From: Gemmatimonadota bacterium
GTDB taxonomy: Bacteria; Gemmatimonadota; Gemmatimonadetes; Longimicrobiales; Gaopeijiaceae
Assembly: GCA_041390125.1 (NCBI GenBank)
Contig: JAWKQN010000002.1
Coordinates: forward strand, 124,001 to 188,000
Length of the DNA stretch: 64,000 nt
Direction: 5' to 3'
The position numbers were made by a program, and so were the translations under genes. Under the pieces are notes generated by a model. It was given only the letters and a program-made list of their open reading frames with translations, was not told where the DNA came from and did no database searches. This document shows, in pieces, positions 52,071 to 61,773 of the stretch (its first letter is position 1; every line of letters starts with the position of its first letter).

Positions 52071-52945
52071 GCTGCCTCCAGCGCGGGGTACAGCAGCACA
52101 GGGACCTCCGCCGTGCGCACGACCGTCGCGGCGAGACTGCCCTGGGCCAGGTGCGGGAGCCCGGTCCGGGCGTGGGGCGTCATGACGATCAGCGCACACC
52201 CGTGCGCGGCAGAGCGTTCGATCCCGGTGTGGGCTACCGATCCGCCGACGACCACTTCGGAGAGCACACGGGTGAAGCCCCAGAGTCGGACCCGGGCCGC
52301 GACCTCGTCCAGGTAGGCCTCGGTGGCCTGGCGATCGCGCTCCAGCATCGGATCCAGGTGAGACCCGTCGCGCGGGCGCTCCACGCTCGGCGGACGCTCC
52401 AGCACGCGCAGGAGCACGATGCGGGTCGACAGGGGAAGGCGGAGCAGCGCCGGTGCCTCCAGCGCGCGCTCCGCCTCGTCCGATCCGTCGAGGAGCACGG
52501 AGAGGGTGGATGGGGGCGGCCCGGCGCTGAGAGCGGCCCTGGGCCGGCGCCCGTCGGACCGCACCGAGAGCAATGGACAGGGGGAGTGGTAGACCAGGTG
52601 GTCGGTCAACGGGTCGAGGTGCAGGCGCCCCAACACACCCTGCCCGTGGCTCGAGACCACCAGCAGATCGGCGTCCACCTCGTCCGCGTAGCCCGCCACG
52701 GCGGCGCCCGGATCCCCGACCCGCACGACCGTCTCCACGTGGGTGGTGTTCGGGCTCAAGCGCCCCACCACCTGGCTCAGATAGTCCGATGCAACCCGGG
52801 CCGCTTCCCCTCCCGCGGCCGCATCGCCGCTCGCCACCGCGATGAGATGCAACTCACCGGGTGGCTCGTGCGCCGCCAGCGCCCACGCGAGGGCGCGCTC
52901 GGCCCGGTCACTGGCGTCGAGCGGAACGACGATGCGGCGCTGCAT
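52067..52945 (-). CDS. Tandem universal stress protein (two UspA domains)
   Basis: A 292-residue protein with two Usp domains. Domain 1 (IVVPLDASDRAERALAWALA, LLVVSSHGQGVLGRLHLDPL, HSPCPLLSV) and domain 2 (LSVLLDGSDEAERALEAP, ALIVMTPHARTGLPHLAQGS, EVPVLLYP) each carry the usual C-terminal nucleotide-binding stretch. Tandem Usp proteins act in stress tolerance. It is upstream of, and overlaps, the small acidic gene. Confidence 0.88.
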   Translation of the reverse strand: MQRRIVVPLDASDRAERALAWALAAHEPPGELHLIAVASGDAAAGGEAARVASDYLSQVVGRLSPNTTHVETVVRVGDPGAAVAGYADEVDADLLVVSSHGQGVLGRLHLDPLTDHLVYHSPCPLLSVRSDGRRPRAALSAGPPPSTLSVLLDGSDEAERALEAPALLRLPLSTRIVLLRVLERPPSVERPRDGSHLDPMLERDRQATEAYLDEVAARVRLWGFTRVLSEVVVGGSVAHTGIERSAAHGCALIVMTPHARTGLPHLAQGSLAATVVRTAEVPVLLYPALEAA

Positions 52946-52964
52946 GCAACCGATCCGTGCCTTC

Positions 52965-53378
52965 TCAATAGGTGTGCGAGCGCTGGACGCGTCCGTCGGT
53001 GCGGTGGATGATCAACCGGCTCGGCTGGGCTTCGGCCGCCTGCCGACGGGCCACCCGCAACGCCTCGCGCTTGCTGCCGAAGCGCTGATCGCCTTCCTTG
53101 CCGTCGCTGGTCAGGATCCATCCCTCTTCACCGTCCGCTTCCACCCGGAACGTGGTCGACGGCTCGTCCCCGCTCCCGTTCGCCTTCCGCTGCTTGAGCG
53201 CACGCGCGGTGGCCACGCCCGCGGCCCCCAGGGCCGCCAGACCTGCAGCGGCCGCCACCGTCTTCTTGGGCGTCGAGCTGCTGCTCTTGCCCGGTCGGAT
53301 CTTCTCCCCGGCCTTGGCCACCGTCTTGGAGGCGTTGTCCAGGTGCTTCTTGATCGCCTTCTTCGTGCTCTTGTTCAT
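52965..53378 (-). CDS. DUF2188-like protein with a lysine-rich N-terminus
   Basis: A 137-residue protein. The N-terminus is lysine/serine/threonine-rich (NKSTKKAIKKHLDNASKTVAKAGEKIRPGK), followed by a short alanine/glycine hydrophobic stretch (VAAAAGLAALGAAGVATA). The last 60 residues (VEADGEEGWILTSDGKEGDQRFGSKREALRVARRQAAEAQPSRLIIHRTDGRVQ) match DUF2188, a short domain of unknown function. ATG 53378 is chosen as it begins the lysine-rich part. It sits 19 bp before the universal stress gene and may share its transcript. Confidence 0.7.
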   Translation of the reverse strand: MNKSTKKAIKKHLDNASKTVAKAGEKIRPGKSSSSTPKKTVAAAAGLAALGAAGVATARALKQRKANGSGDEPSTTFRVEADGEEGWILTSDGKEGDQRFGSKREALRVARRQAAEAQPSRLIIHRTDGRVQRSHTY

Positions 53379-53699
53379 CGTCGTCCTCGGAAGTGGATGA
53401 CCCCGAGCCGGACAGCCCGGCGGGGGAGGGCATTCCTTCGTGAACACCCATGGTCCCGGATCCGAGTCCGGGAAACCGACGCCAGCGAACCCGGAACCAT
53501 CCGGGAACGCGGGTCGGAAGAAGGGCAACGAGCATGCCCGCACTGCGATCCACGGACGTGCCGGGGACGCAGGCACGCACGGCGGCGCGGGAAGGCGCGG
53601 TCCGCCCGTGAGTCCGGAGGAAGCGCAAGGCGGAACCGCCAGGTCGTTCGTGTTTCAGCGTCGGCGTCCGCGCACGGAACACCCGCGCCCACCGAGGGA
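53379..53699. other. Intergenic region without a supported gene
   Basis: 321 bp between the DUF2188-like gene and YihY. Open frames here are low-complexity and lack ribosome sites; no repeat array or clear hairpin was seen. Confidence 0.5.
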
Positions 53700-54683
53700 T
53701 CAGCGGGTCGGAACCACGCGCTGGACGACCCGCCCGGCGTAGGGTTCCGGTCGGATGGCGCGTCCGCGCGAACGGGCCCAGACCTCGGTGAACGACGCCC
53801 CCACCAGGAAGATCTGAGCCGAGTAGTAGATCCAGATGAGCAGCGCGAAGAGGGACCCCGCCGCCCCGAAGACGGAACCGGGATCACGTCGGCCCAGGAA
53901 GCCCCCGATGGCGAGCTTCCCGATGGCGAAGAGGACGGCCGTGACCAGACCGCCCACCCACACGTCGCGCCAGGCGATCCGTGCGTCCGGCAGGACCTGG
54001 TAGACGGCCGCGAAGACCAGCCAGAGCAACGCGGTCGACACGGCGAAGTCGAGCGCCCGCACGAGCAGGCTCCCGCCCGGCAGGCGGGCCTCGATGAAAG
54101 GCTCGAGAAGAGAGGTCGCGGCGGAGACCAGGAAGGAGAGAAGAACCAGACCCCCGAGAACGAGGATCATCACGAAGGCCATGAGGCGGGTGCGCAGGGC
54201 GTTGCGCACGGTGCCGGTGACCGGCTTCACGTGCCAGATGTCGTTGAGCGCGCCTTGGATGTTGCCGAACACGGCGGTCGCGCCCACCAGGAGCGCGAGC
54301 AGGGAGAGCAGCGCCTGCACGGAGCCGAAGCCGGGGAAGGTCGCCTGGACCAGGATGGTATCGGCGATCTCCGCGCCCCGACTTCCGAGCAGGAGGCGCA
54401 GCTGCGACAGGATCTGCTCCCGAGCCGCCGCATCGTCGAAGAACATCCCGGCCGTTCCCACCAGGAAGATGAGCACGGGTCCGAGCGAGAACAGCGTGTA
54501 GTAGGAAAGCGCGGCGCCCCAGTGCATGACGCCCTCTCCCAACCACTCCATGAAGCTCAGCTTGACGATCCCCAGGAAGGTCTGGGCTGTGGGGCGCTCC
54601 TCCTCGGCCGACACGTCGCGGCGGGGATCGTCGCGCTGGCGCGCGGGCTCCTGTTGCTCGGAACGACCCGGATCCTGGGTCAT
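53700..54683 (-). CDS. YihY/BrkB-family membrane protein
   Basis: A 327-residue protein with a charged N-terminal tail of about 30 residues and six or so membrane spans. Family text: FMEWLGEGVMHWGAALSYYTLFSLGPVLIFLV, FGNIQGALNDIWHV, YQVLPDARIAWRDVWVGGLVTAVLFAIGKLAIG, FGAAGSLFALLIWIYYSAQIFLVGASFTEVWA. Function in the envelope is not settled; it was once named as an RNase BN, which is not supported. It follows TamA by 11 bp and is probably in the same operon. Confidence 0.9.
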   Translation of the reverse strand: MTQDPGRSEQQEPARQRDDPRRDVSAEEERPTAQTFLGIVKLSFMEWLGEGVMHWGAALSYYTLFSLGPVLIFLVGTAGMFFDDAAAREQILSQLRLLLGSRGAEIADTILVQATFPGFGSVQALLSLLALLVGATAVFGNIQGALNDIWHVKPVTGTVRNALRTRLMAFVMILVLGGLVLLSFLVSAATSLLEPFIEARLPGGSLLVRALDFAVSTALLWLVFAAVYQVLPDARIAWRDVWVGGLVTAVLFAIGKLAIGGFLGRRDPGSVFGAAGSLFALLIWIYYSAQIFLVGASFTEVWARSRGRAIRPEPYAGRVVQRVVPTR

Positions 54684-54694
54684 GGCGGTACCTC

Positions 54695-56893
54695 CTAGAA
54701 CGGGCGCCCGATGGACAGATGGATCTGCCATCGGCGCCCCTGATCTTCGGGAACGTCGGCGAGGGGACTCCCGGTGATGAGCGCCTCGGCGACGTCCGCG
54801 GGGTCCCGCAGATCCAGGACGCCCGGGTTGAGCTTGTAGCCCACGGAAAGTCGCAGCGGGCCGACCGGTGTGCCGATCTGGACGCCGGCGCCGGTCCCGT
54901 AGAACACCCCATCGTCCAGGTCGAGCAGGCTGGGTGCCGCCGGATCGGTGAAGCGATCATCGGCGGTCCACACCCGACCGGCATCCAGGAACGCGTGGAC
55001 GGAGTAGGGCCCCGACACGAACGGCATCGGGAGTTGCAGCTCGACCGAGCCCGTCCACCGGTTGAGCCCTCCCAGGGGGACGTAGCGGGACGCACTCCCC
55101 AGGATCACGCTGTCGCCGCGCGTGGTCACCCGGATGTCGGGGACCTTGGGACCGAGCAACTCGGGTCCCCAACCCCGCACGTCTTGCGTGCCTCCCGCAG
55201 TGAACACCCCGTCGCGCAGGCGGAGGAAGGTCTGGACCTCGTCGCCGCCGGACGGGACGCTCTCGCCATACGGAAGCAGCTGTCCCAGACTGCCTCGCAG
55301 GAGCAACGCGCCCCGGCGGGCGATGGGCAGGAAGCCCTGCAGCCGTCCGTTGAGACGCCCGTACTGGACGTTGGACAGCGCCGCCGGCCCGGTGATCTCG
55401 GCTCCGATCCGCGCCACCCAGCCGGAGCGCGGTGCCAGCGGGTCGTCGATCTCTCCCCAGCTGGCCGCGTACTGCAGCGCGCTCGTGCGCACGTCCACGT
55501 CGAGCGTGTCGAGCGCTTCCAGGTAGCCGAGGAAGTCGGTGACTCCGGTCAGGGCGCCACCGCGCGCCTGCAGGACGCGTCGACCCGACAGGTTGTACGA
55601 GAGCGACATCGTCCGCAGCGCACCCCGCTCCCACAAGACGGTCGAGCTCACCCCCACGCGTGTGGAGCGGTCGCGCAGGTCGTCGCGGTATTCGAAGAAC
55701 GGTGTGACCAGCCCGGACACGCGGTAGTGGCCCAGCCACGGCTGGCGCAACGTCGGCGTGATGCTGTACCGCGCGGAAGGTCCCTGCTGTCCCGACCACC
55801 AGCCGGTGCGGGCCTCGGCGCTCAGGGTCAACACGCGGGCAGCGCCCAGGAAGTCGCGATGGCTCCAGGAGGCCTGCGTGGTGATCCCCTCGTCGGAGGT
55901 GTAGCCCAACCGTCCCTCGATGATCCGGGGAGAGCCCTCCTCGATCCGCACGCGGACCTCCGCCGTCGAGTCGACCGGTTGATCGTCCGGGACGCCGACC
56001 AGGGCCAGCCGTACGATCTCCAGGCCGAACAGCTGGGACTGGCCCTCCGCGAGCTGGCTGGAGCGGAAGCGATCGCCGGTCTGGAAGGGCAGCTCACGGA
56101 GGATCGTGCGCTCGGAGAGGGCGCTGTCGCCTTCGATCACGATGCTTCCGATCGTCGTCTGGGGCCCTGGCGTCACCATGAGCTCGACGATGGCGGGCAG
56201 CTCCGTGGAAGCGCCGGCGTCCACGCGGCTGGGTTCTACCCGGGAGCGCACCCGGGTGAACGCGAATCCGTGATCGCGCCACCACTCCAGCACCCGGCTC
56301 GCCAGCGTGGAGACGCGGGCCTGGCTGAGGCGCTCCCCACGCTCGCGGGTCAGGTCGCGCCGGAAGCCACGCCATTCGGATTCCAGCTCCGGCGGCAGGA
56401 GCAGCGGCCCCTCGTCGGCGCCGCTGACCGACACGGAGTCCAACACCTGTGGCGGCCCCGGCTCCACTTCGAACACCACCGTCACCGCGTTGCGCGCGGT
56501 ATCCAGGCGCACCCGGTAGTCGACGGCCGCCTGGGGGAACCCGTCCCGTTCCAGGAAGCGAACCAGCCGGATCTTGTCCTTCTGCAGCTCGATCGGGCTG
56601 AAGGACGTGAGCGGCGGTTCGGAGATGAACGGGATCCACGAGAGGAAGCGACGCGCCTCGTCCACGAAGCCGGGACCGGTCAGCGCGATCTGGTCCGCGA
56701 GCCGCGCCGGTTCAACCGCGTCTCCGGCGATGTCGAACTGGAGCTCGGCGACGCCCGTCTCCGTATCGATGAGGAAGAGCGGAGGACCGGAGCGTTCCGG
56801 GCCGGGTGGGGGCTCCGTGTTCTGGGCAGCGAGCGCACACGGCGTAGCCACACAGGCGAGAGCGAGCAGGAGCAGCGCGCGCTCAGTAGCCAT
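54695..56893 (-). CDS. tamA: TamA-like Omp85 outer membrane assembly protein
   Basis: A 732-residue protein with a signal peptide (ALLLLALACVATPCALAAQ), three POTRA-like domains (about residues 45-330, ending GTIVIEGDSALSERTILRELPFQTGDRF type text) and a C-terminal 16-stranded Omp85 barrel with the EGSPRIIEGRLGYTSDEG transition, TQDVRGWGPELLGP in the middle, and ending in SIGRPF. TamA works with inner-membrane-anchored TamB in moving lipids or barrel proteins to the outer membrane. Its start overlaps the TamB stop by 11 bp, so the pair is co-translated. Confidence 0.88.
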   Translation of the reverse strand: MATERALLLLALACVATPCALAAQNTEPPPGPERSGPPLFLIDTETGVAELQFDIAGDAVEPARLADQIALTGPGFVDEARRFLSWIPFISEPPLTSFSPIELQKDKIRLVRFLERDGFPQAAVDYRVRLDTARNAVTVVFEVEPGPPQVLDSVSVSGADEGPLLLPPELESEWRGFRRDLTRERGERLSQARVSTLASRVLEWWRDHGFAFTRVRSRVEPSRVDAGASTELPAIVELMVTPGPQTTIGSIVIEGDSALSERTILRELPFQTGDRFRSSQLAEGQSQLFGLEIVRLALVGVPDDQPVDSTAEVRVRIEEGSPRIIEGRLGYTSDEGITTQASWSHRDFLGAARVLTLSAEARTGWWSGQQGPSARYSITPTLRQPWLGHYRVSGLVTPFFEYRDDLRDRSTRVGVSSTVLWERGALRTMSLSYNLSGRRVLQARGGALTGVTDFLGYLEALDTLDVDVRTSALQYAASWGEIDDPLAPRSGWVARIGAEITGPAALSNVQYGRLNGRLQGFLPIARRGALLLRGSLGQLLPYGESVPSGGDEVQTFLRLRDGVFTAGGTQDVRGWGPELLGPKVPDIRVTTRGDSVILGSASRYVPLGGLNRWTGSVELQLPMPFVSGPYSVHAFLDAGRVWTADDRFTDPAAPSLLDLDDGVFYGTGAGVQIGTPVGPLRLSVGYKLNPGVLDLRDPADVAEALITGSPLADVPEDQGRRWQIHLSIGRPF

Positions 56894-59800
56894 AGCGCGT
56901 CCTCAGGAAGAACTGGAGCGCGTCCCCGCCGCTCTGCAGGTTGAGCAACAGCCAGCGGAAGGCCTGGTACTCGATCTCGACCTGGGTTTCCGCGTTGCCG
57001 CCCTGGTCGCTGGAGGCATCGAGGGAGACGGGCTGCTGGAATCCGAGGTACAGGCTGGGCGAGACGTAGCGTCCTGCCACCAGCGTCGCCGCCTCCAGCC
57101 CCTCGCGGCGGATCTCCACCACGTCCAGACCGACCCGATCCGCGGCGAAGGATTCGATGAGACCCCCCACCCGATCGAGGGCGAGTCCCCCTCCGCGCTC
57201 GAGGACGCTCTCTCCGCCTCCGTTCCCCCCGCCCAGGTCGAGCGAGCTGGACGCCGGCCGCCCGGTGGCGATGTACGACACGATATCCGCATTGTCCATC
57301 GTCGGCTCGGCACTCAGCACGATGCGCAGATCACCCACCTCCCCCTCCATCCCCAGGACGATGGTGGCCTCGGGTTCGTCGTCGGTGCGCGAGGGGACCT
57401 CGTAGACCGCTTGCAGGTCGAGGCGTGTCGCCAGCGGATCCCCGCGGAACACCAGCTGGCCCTGGCGGAGATCGAACCGACGGCCGAACTGCTCCACGTA
57501 GCTGCGCTGCGGGATCGCCTCCAGCTCGCCGAGCAGCTCGAGGTCCGGGCCCGGGTCTTTCCGGATGGTCATCTCTCCCGCGACCTGCACGGCCAGCTCG
57601 GGGTTGGCCGACTGCCGCAGCCAACTGTCCCGGCCGACCTGCACCGACAGATCCAGAGCCACCGCCTCGAACCCGGGCGCCTCGGACTCCTCCAGCCGTT
57701 GGATGGGAAAGCCGAAGTATTCCTCCAGGGCGGCGTAGTCCTCGTCGGTGAGGACCACGTCCTCCACGTCGCCGGACGCCACCGCCCCCCCCAGGTACAG
57801 GTCCCCGCGCTCGATGGTGACGCTCCCGCCGATCACCGGTTCGGGGACCGTGCCCTGGATGGCGAGGTCGCCCGACACCTCGGCGTGCACGAGGTCGGTG
57901 CGGATGGCCCGGAAGTCGTCCATGCGCACGTCGAGGTCGTAGCGTCCGATGCTGCCCCGCTCGACGTCGATCACGCCGGACAGCACCATCGCTCCTTCGC
58001 CGGACGTGATGCGCAGGTCCGGTACCTGCACCGCGCTGCCGCCCAGCCTCACCCTGCCTTCGAGCCCGTAGCGCAGGCCCAGAGGCACGATGTGCGCGTA
58101 CACGTCCGACGCGGTAAGGGCGCCATCCAGGCTCGGATCGTCCAATGTGCCCTGGATGTCCACCCGACCATCCACCGCGCCGTCCAGGGAGCGGACCGTC
58201 GCGGGATCGAGGAAGGGTGTGGCGAAGTCCACGCCGAACGAGTCGGCCTGGATCTGGAGGTCGAGCGTGCCGGCGTCGGCACCGGGGACAGGCACGCTCC
58301 CGGCCAGCTGCAGCGCCGTCCGGTCCTGTTGCTCGATCTCGCCATCCACGAGCACGCGCCCGTCCTGGAAGGTCGCGGTCGCCCGCAACGTGCCCCCGCC
58401 CCCCTCTTCGGACTCGACGTCGAACGTGATGTCGGCGTCGCCGCGGGCCGCCTCGCCGCTCCCCTCCAGATCCATACGGAGATCCAGCTCACCCTGGAGC
58501 CGGTCGAACCCGGCGAGATCCGCGATGGTCTCCACCCGCAGGGCCTCCACGTCCGCCCGCACCCGTAGCGGCGCCTCTCCTCCGAGCGACAGGTCCAGCG
58601 CGATCCGCTGCGCTCCGCCGTCCGTCGCCAGCTCCAGGCCCTCCACCGCGATCCCGTTGCCGTAGCGGATCTGCGCCGGCTGCGGCAAGGTCCAGCGGCT
58701 CTCATCCACCTGGAAGCTGGCCTGCTCGACGGTGAGCGCCGGCTGCTCGGCCGCGGGATCCAGCCGCGCCTCCAGCTCGGCGGTGCGTCGCTGGTCGATG
58801 CGGGCGCGCGCGCCCACCACGAGATCCTCGCCCGCCGACCAGTCCGCGGTGAGACGCGTCTCGGTGACCCCGGTCGTCGGGAGGCTCAGCCGATCCAGCA
58901 CCAGCTCGCCCCCTGCGCTGCGCCACCCCCGGTCCGGGCTCCAGCGAGCCATCGACTCGAGGTCCAGTCCCACGAGACGCGTGCTGCCGAAGGCGAGCGC
59001 CCCCACATGGGCGACGCCCGTGACCCGCAGTGAGTCGACGTCCCCCTGGACGCGCACGTCCAGGCTGCCGTCCCCGGCCGTGAGCGCCTCCAGGCCGAGG
59101 CTCTCCTCCACCGGCGTCAGCGACTCCAGGGCCACGTGCGCCTGGAAGTCCGCGGTGTCGGTGCCGGCCGCCGGCGTCAAGGGCACGCGACCACCCCCGT
59201 CGAGGCGCACGACGTTCGAGCGCAGCGTCAGCGTGTCGACGCGCAGGAGGCCGGCGGCCAGCTCGGCCCGCACGGTGCCGGAGTCGGCGCGCACCGCGGC
59301 CCAGGTGGCTTCCTCCAGGTCCAGTCGCAGCGTTCCTTGCGCGGTCTCACGCTCCAGCCCCCGGCCCTCCGCGTCGATCTCCGCAATCAACGAGCTCGCG
59401 ATCGTGTCGCCCAGCAGCGCACCGAGCCTCGGCAGGTCCACCGAAGCGCGCGCACTCCAGGAGGGGACGTCGCCGGGGTCGAGCGCGCCCTCCGCCCGCA
59501 CCGCGCCCGCCTCGAGATCCAGCTCCAGGTCGGCGCGTACGCGACCTTCCTCCGCGCGGAACTGCACGGCACCGGACTGGATCCGGGCCTCGTTGATGCG
59601 GGAGTCCTCGAGGGTGAGGCTGCCCTCGGCATCCAGCGAGGCCGGGTCGCTGCCCACGCCTTCGAGCGCCATCGTCCCGGTCAGGGCCGTTGTCAGGGTG
59701 GGGGAATCCGTCAGCGCACCCACGTCGAGATCCTCGAAGCGGAGCTCGCGCACGCTGAAGCGCAGGGGCTCACGGTCCAACCGGGCCCGGGCATCGACGG

Positions 59801-61658
59801 CAACGCGCCCCGCGGCCAGCGCCACCTCCCCCGCCAGGGTGGTGCCCTGCTCCTGCCAACGCAGGCGCAGATCGCCACTCCGCACCGTCTCGCGGCCGAC
59901 CGAGGACGAATCCAGCGACACGGTGGCGTCCGCGCGCGGGGGTGCGCCTGGCGGCACCGTGAGCGTTCCTTCGAACCGGGCATTGAGGCCGGTCGCGACG
60001 AGCCCTTCGCGCAACGCCGCCAGGTCCAGGTCCTGGGCGCGTCCGTCCTGGATCCGCAACCGCAGCGTGTCCGCAAACGGCTCGCCGGCGAGGGAGAGGG
60101 TGACCCGTCCGGGCTCCGCTCCCAGCCGAACGTCCCCCCGCAGCGTCTCCTCTTCGATCGTGATCTGGACGCGCGCCTCATCCAGACGCGTACCGCTGGC
60201 GACGACCGTGTCCAGGCGCGCATCCAGCTCGACGCGACCGGAAGGCGGAACGCCCTGTCCGACCACCGACATCCGGCCCGCGACGCGCGCCAGCTCCGGC
60301 GGCGCGAAGCGTACGCGACCGTCCCAGCGGTAGTCCGGCCGCTCCGGCCGCAGGTCCACCGAGCCGTCGCCTGCCAGCCGCAGGTCGTCCGACCGCACGT
60401 CGAGCTCCACCGTCCCCTGCCCCGCGGTCACCCGCGCTGCGAGCTCGACGTGCGTGTCCCCCACGGCCGGGAGCCCCCCGACGTCGAAGACCGCCGTGGC
60501 CTGACCGTCCAGTCGGGACCGATCGCGGCCGGTGAAGCGCACCTCGAGGGTCCCATCCAATCGCGAGGGCAAGGCCGTATCGGCAACGATGCGCTGCGGG
60601 TCGAGGCCCGCGACGACTACGTGGCCCTCCACCCGTTGCGGGTTGTCTCTCCCGCTCGGGCCCCAGCGCCCTTCGGCCGTCAGCGTGCCCCCTCCTTCGG
60701 CGAGCTCCAGGCTGGCGTCCAGGCCGAGCGCGCCCCCCGGCACGCCGTTCACGCCGATCTGCACGGTCGCGGCGCCAGGACCGGCGGCCGGGAACACCGG
60801 GCGCAGGTCCGCGAAGACCAGCGGGTCGGCGCGGAGCCGGAAGGCCGTGGGAAGCGTGGAATCCGCGTCGAGCACCACCGTTCCGCTGCCTCCGATGCGG
60901 GTCGAGCCCGCCTGCAACGCGAGTGTGTCCAGGGCGATGCGGCGGCCGGACCATTCGGCGTCACGGATGCGCAACGCTCCGCTCAGCGCCTCCGCGGTGT
61001 CCGCGGGGTTGGGCCAGAGCAGGCGCGCGCTCGCCGACGCCACCTTCCCGGTCGGGTCCCCGTTCCCGATCGACACGTCGCTCGCGGCCACGTCCAGTCC
61101 TTCGATGCGGTAGACGGTATCGGGGGCCGCCCGGAGTGTGAGGGCACCGTCGGTTACGCGGAGCGCGTCGATCCGGACCGGCCAGCCCGCTCCCGTCGCC
61201 GTGTCGGCGGGCGACGGAGCCGGAGACGACGGCACGAGCGTCCAGGCCGAATCGGACTGCACCATCCGGATCCGCGGACGCACCAGGGAGAGGCTGTCCA
61301 GCACGAGGCGCCGGCGCAGGAGCGGCCCGAGGCGATGATCCACGAAGACCCGCTCCGCCGCGAGCGCGGTATCGCCGCCGCCGCGCACCAGCGCGACGTC
61401 CTCCAACGTCAGTGAACCGAGCCACGATCCGTCCACCCGGCCGACCGAGAGCGTGGTTCCTTCGGGAGAGAGACGCGGTGCCAGTGCCCGCACCAGACCG
61501 GTCGATACGGTCGAGGACTGGAGGGCCAGCAGGATCGTGAGCACGAGCAGCACGACGGCCGCGACGAGGCCCAGCACTCCGAAGCCGATGCGACGCCAGA
61601 GAGAGGGGTCCTCGCCGTGGGGGTCGATGTCGACCTCGGTGGGCTGGTTTGGGGTCAT
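56883..61658 (-). CDS. tamB: TamB-like AsmA-type envelope bridge protein
   Basis: A 1591-residue protein with one N-terminal membrane span (IGFGVLGLVAAVVLLVLTIL), a very long beta-taco region of repeating polar/hydrophobic strands, and the C-terminal DUF490/TamB domain with GSVTIERGDLYLGG, IQRLEESEAPGFEAVALDLSVQVG, FRGDPLATRLDLQAVYEVPSR and ATLVAGRYVSPSLYLGFQQP, ending in an aromatic residue (RTRYGY). It should span the periplasm as a lipid-conducting groove to TamA. ATG 61658 is preferred; an in-frame ATG 18 bp upstream is possible. Confidence 0.9.
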   Translation of the reverse strand: MTPNQPTEVDIDPHGEDPSLWRRIGFGVLGLVAAVVLLVLTILLALQSSTVSTGLVRALAPRLSPEGTTLSVGRVDGSWLGSLTLEDVALVRGGGDTALAAERVFVDHRLGPLLRRRLVLDSLSLVRPRIRMVQSDSAWTLVPSSPAPSPADTATGAGWPVRIDALRVTDGALTLRAAPDTVYRIEGLDVAASDVSIGNGDPTGKVASASARLLWPNPADTAEALSGALRIRDAEWSGRRIALDTLALQAGSTRIGGSGTVVLDADSTLPTAFRLRADPLVFADLRPVFPAAGPGAATVQIGVNGVPGGALGLDASLELAEGGGTLTAEGRWGPSGRDNPQRVEGHVVVAGLDPQRIVADTALPSRLDGTLEVRFTGRDRSRLDGQATAVFDVGGLPAVGDTHVELAARVTAGQGTVELDVRSDDLRLAGDGSVDLRPERPDYRWDGRVRFAPPELARVAGRMSVVGQGVPPSGRVELDARLDTVVASGTRLDEARVQITIEEETLRGDVRLGAEPGRVTLSLAGEPFADTLRLRIQDGRAQDLDLAALREGLVATGLNARFEGTLTVPPGAPPRADATVSLDSSSVGRETVRSGDLRLRWQEQGTTLAGEVALAAGRVAVDARARLDREPLRFSVRELRFEDLDVGALTDSPTLTTALTGTMALEGVGSDPASLDAEGSLTLEDSRINEARIQSGAVQFRAEEGRVRADLELDLEAGAVRAEGALDPGDVPSWSARASVDLPRLGALLGDTIASSLIAEIDAEGRGLERETAQGTLRLDLEEATWAAVRADSGTVRAELAAGLLRVDTLTLRSNVVRLDGGGRVPLTPAAGTDTADFQAHVALESLTPVEESLGLEALTAGDGSLDVRVQGDVDSLRVTGVAHVGALAFGSTRLVGLDLESMARWSPDRGWRSAGGELVLDRLSLPTTGVTETRLTADWSAGEDLVVGARARIDQRRTAELEARLDPAAEQPALTVEQASFQVDESRWTLPQPAQIRYGNGIAVEGLELATDGGAQRIALDLSLGGEAPLRVRADVEALRVETIADLAGFDRLQGELDLRMDLEGSGEAARGDADITFDVESEEGGGGTLRATATFQDGRVLVDGEIEQQDRTALQLAGSVPVPGADAGTLDLQIQADSFGVDFATPFLDPATVRSLDGAVDGRVDIQGTLDDPSLDGALTASDVYAHIVPLGLRYGLEGRVRLGGSAVQVPDLRITSGEGAMVLSGVIDVERGSIGRYDLDVRMDDFRAIRTDLVHAEVSGDLAIQGTVPEPVIGGSVTIERGDLYLGGAVASGDVEDVVLTDEDYAALEEYFGFPIQRLEESEAPGFEAVALDLSVQVGRDSWLRQSANPELAVQVAGEMTIRKDPGPDLELLGELEAIPQRSYVEQFGRRFDLRQGQLVFRGDPLATRLDLQAVYEVPSRTDDEPEATIVLGMEGEVGDLRIVLSAEPTMDNADIVSYIATGRPASSSLDLGGGNGGGESVLERGGGLALDRVGGLIESFAADRVGLDVVEIRREGLEAATLVAGRYVSPSLYLGFQQPVSLDASSDQGGNAETQVEIEYQAFRWLLLNLQSGGDALQFFLRTRYGY

Positions 61659-61773
61659 CCGACCCGAGAGGAGCAACCCGCGTACCGGGGGGGGCCCCCT
61701 GCAAGCGCGTGCAGGCGGTGGCTACGGGGGGCCCGGGCCCCCTCCAGTATTGTTTCAGGGACGCATGGAGTGA

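Noticed and set aside
53440..53742. A 100-residue open frame in the gap before YihY
   Set aside because: Low-complexity, no ribosome site, and overlaps the YihY 3' end in another frame.
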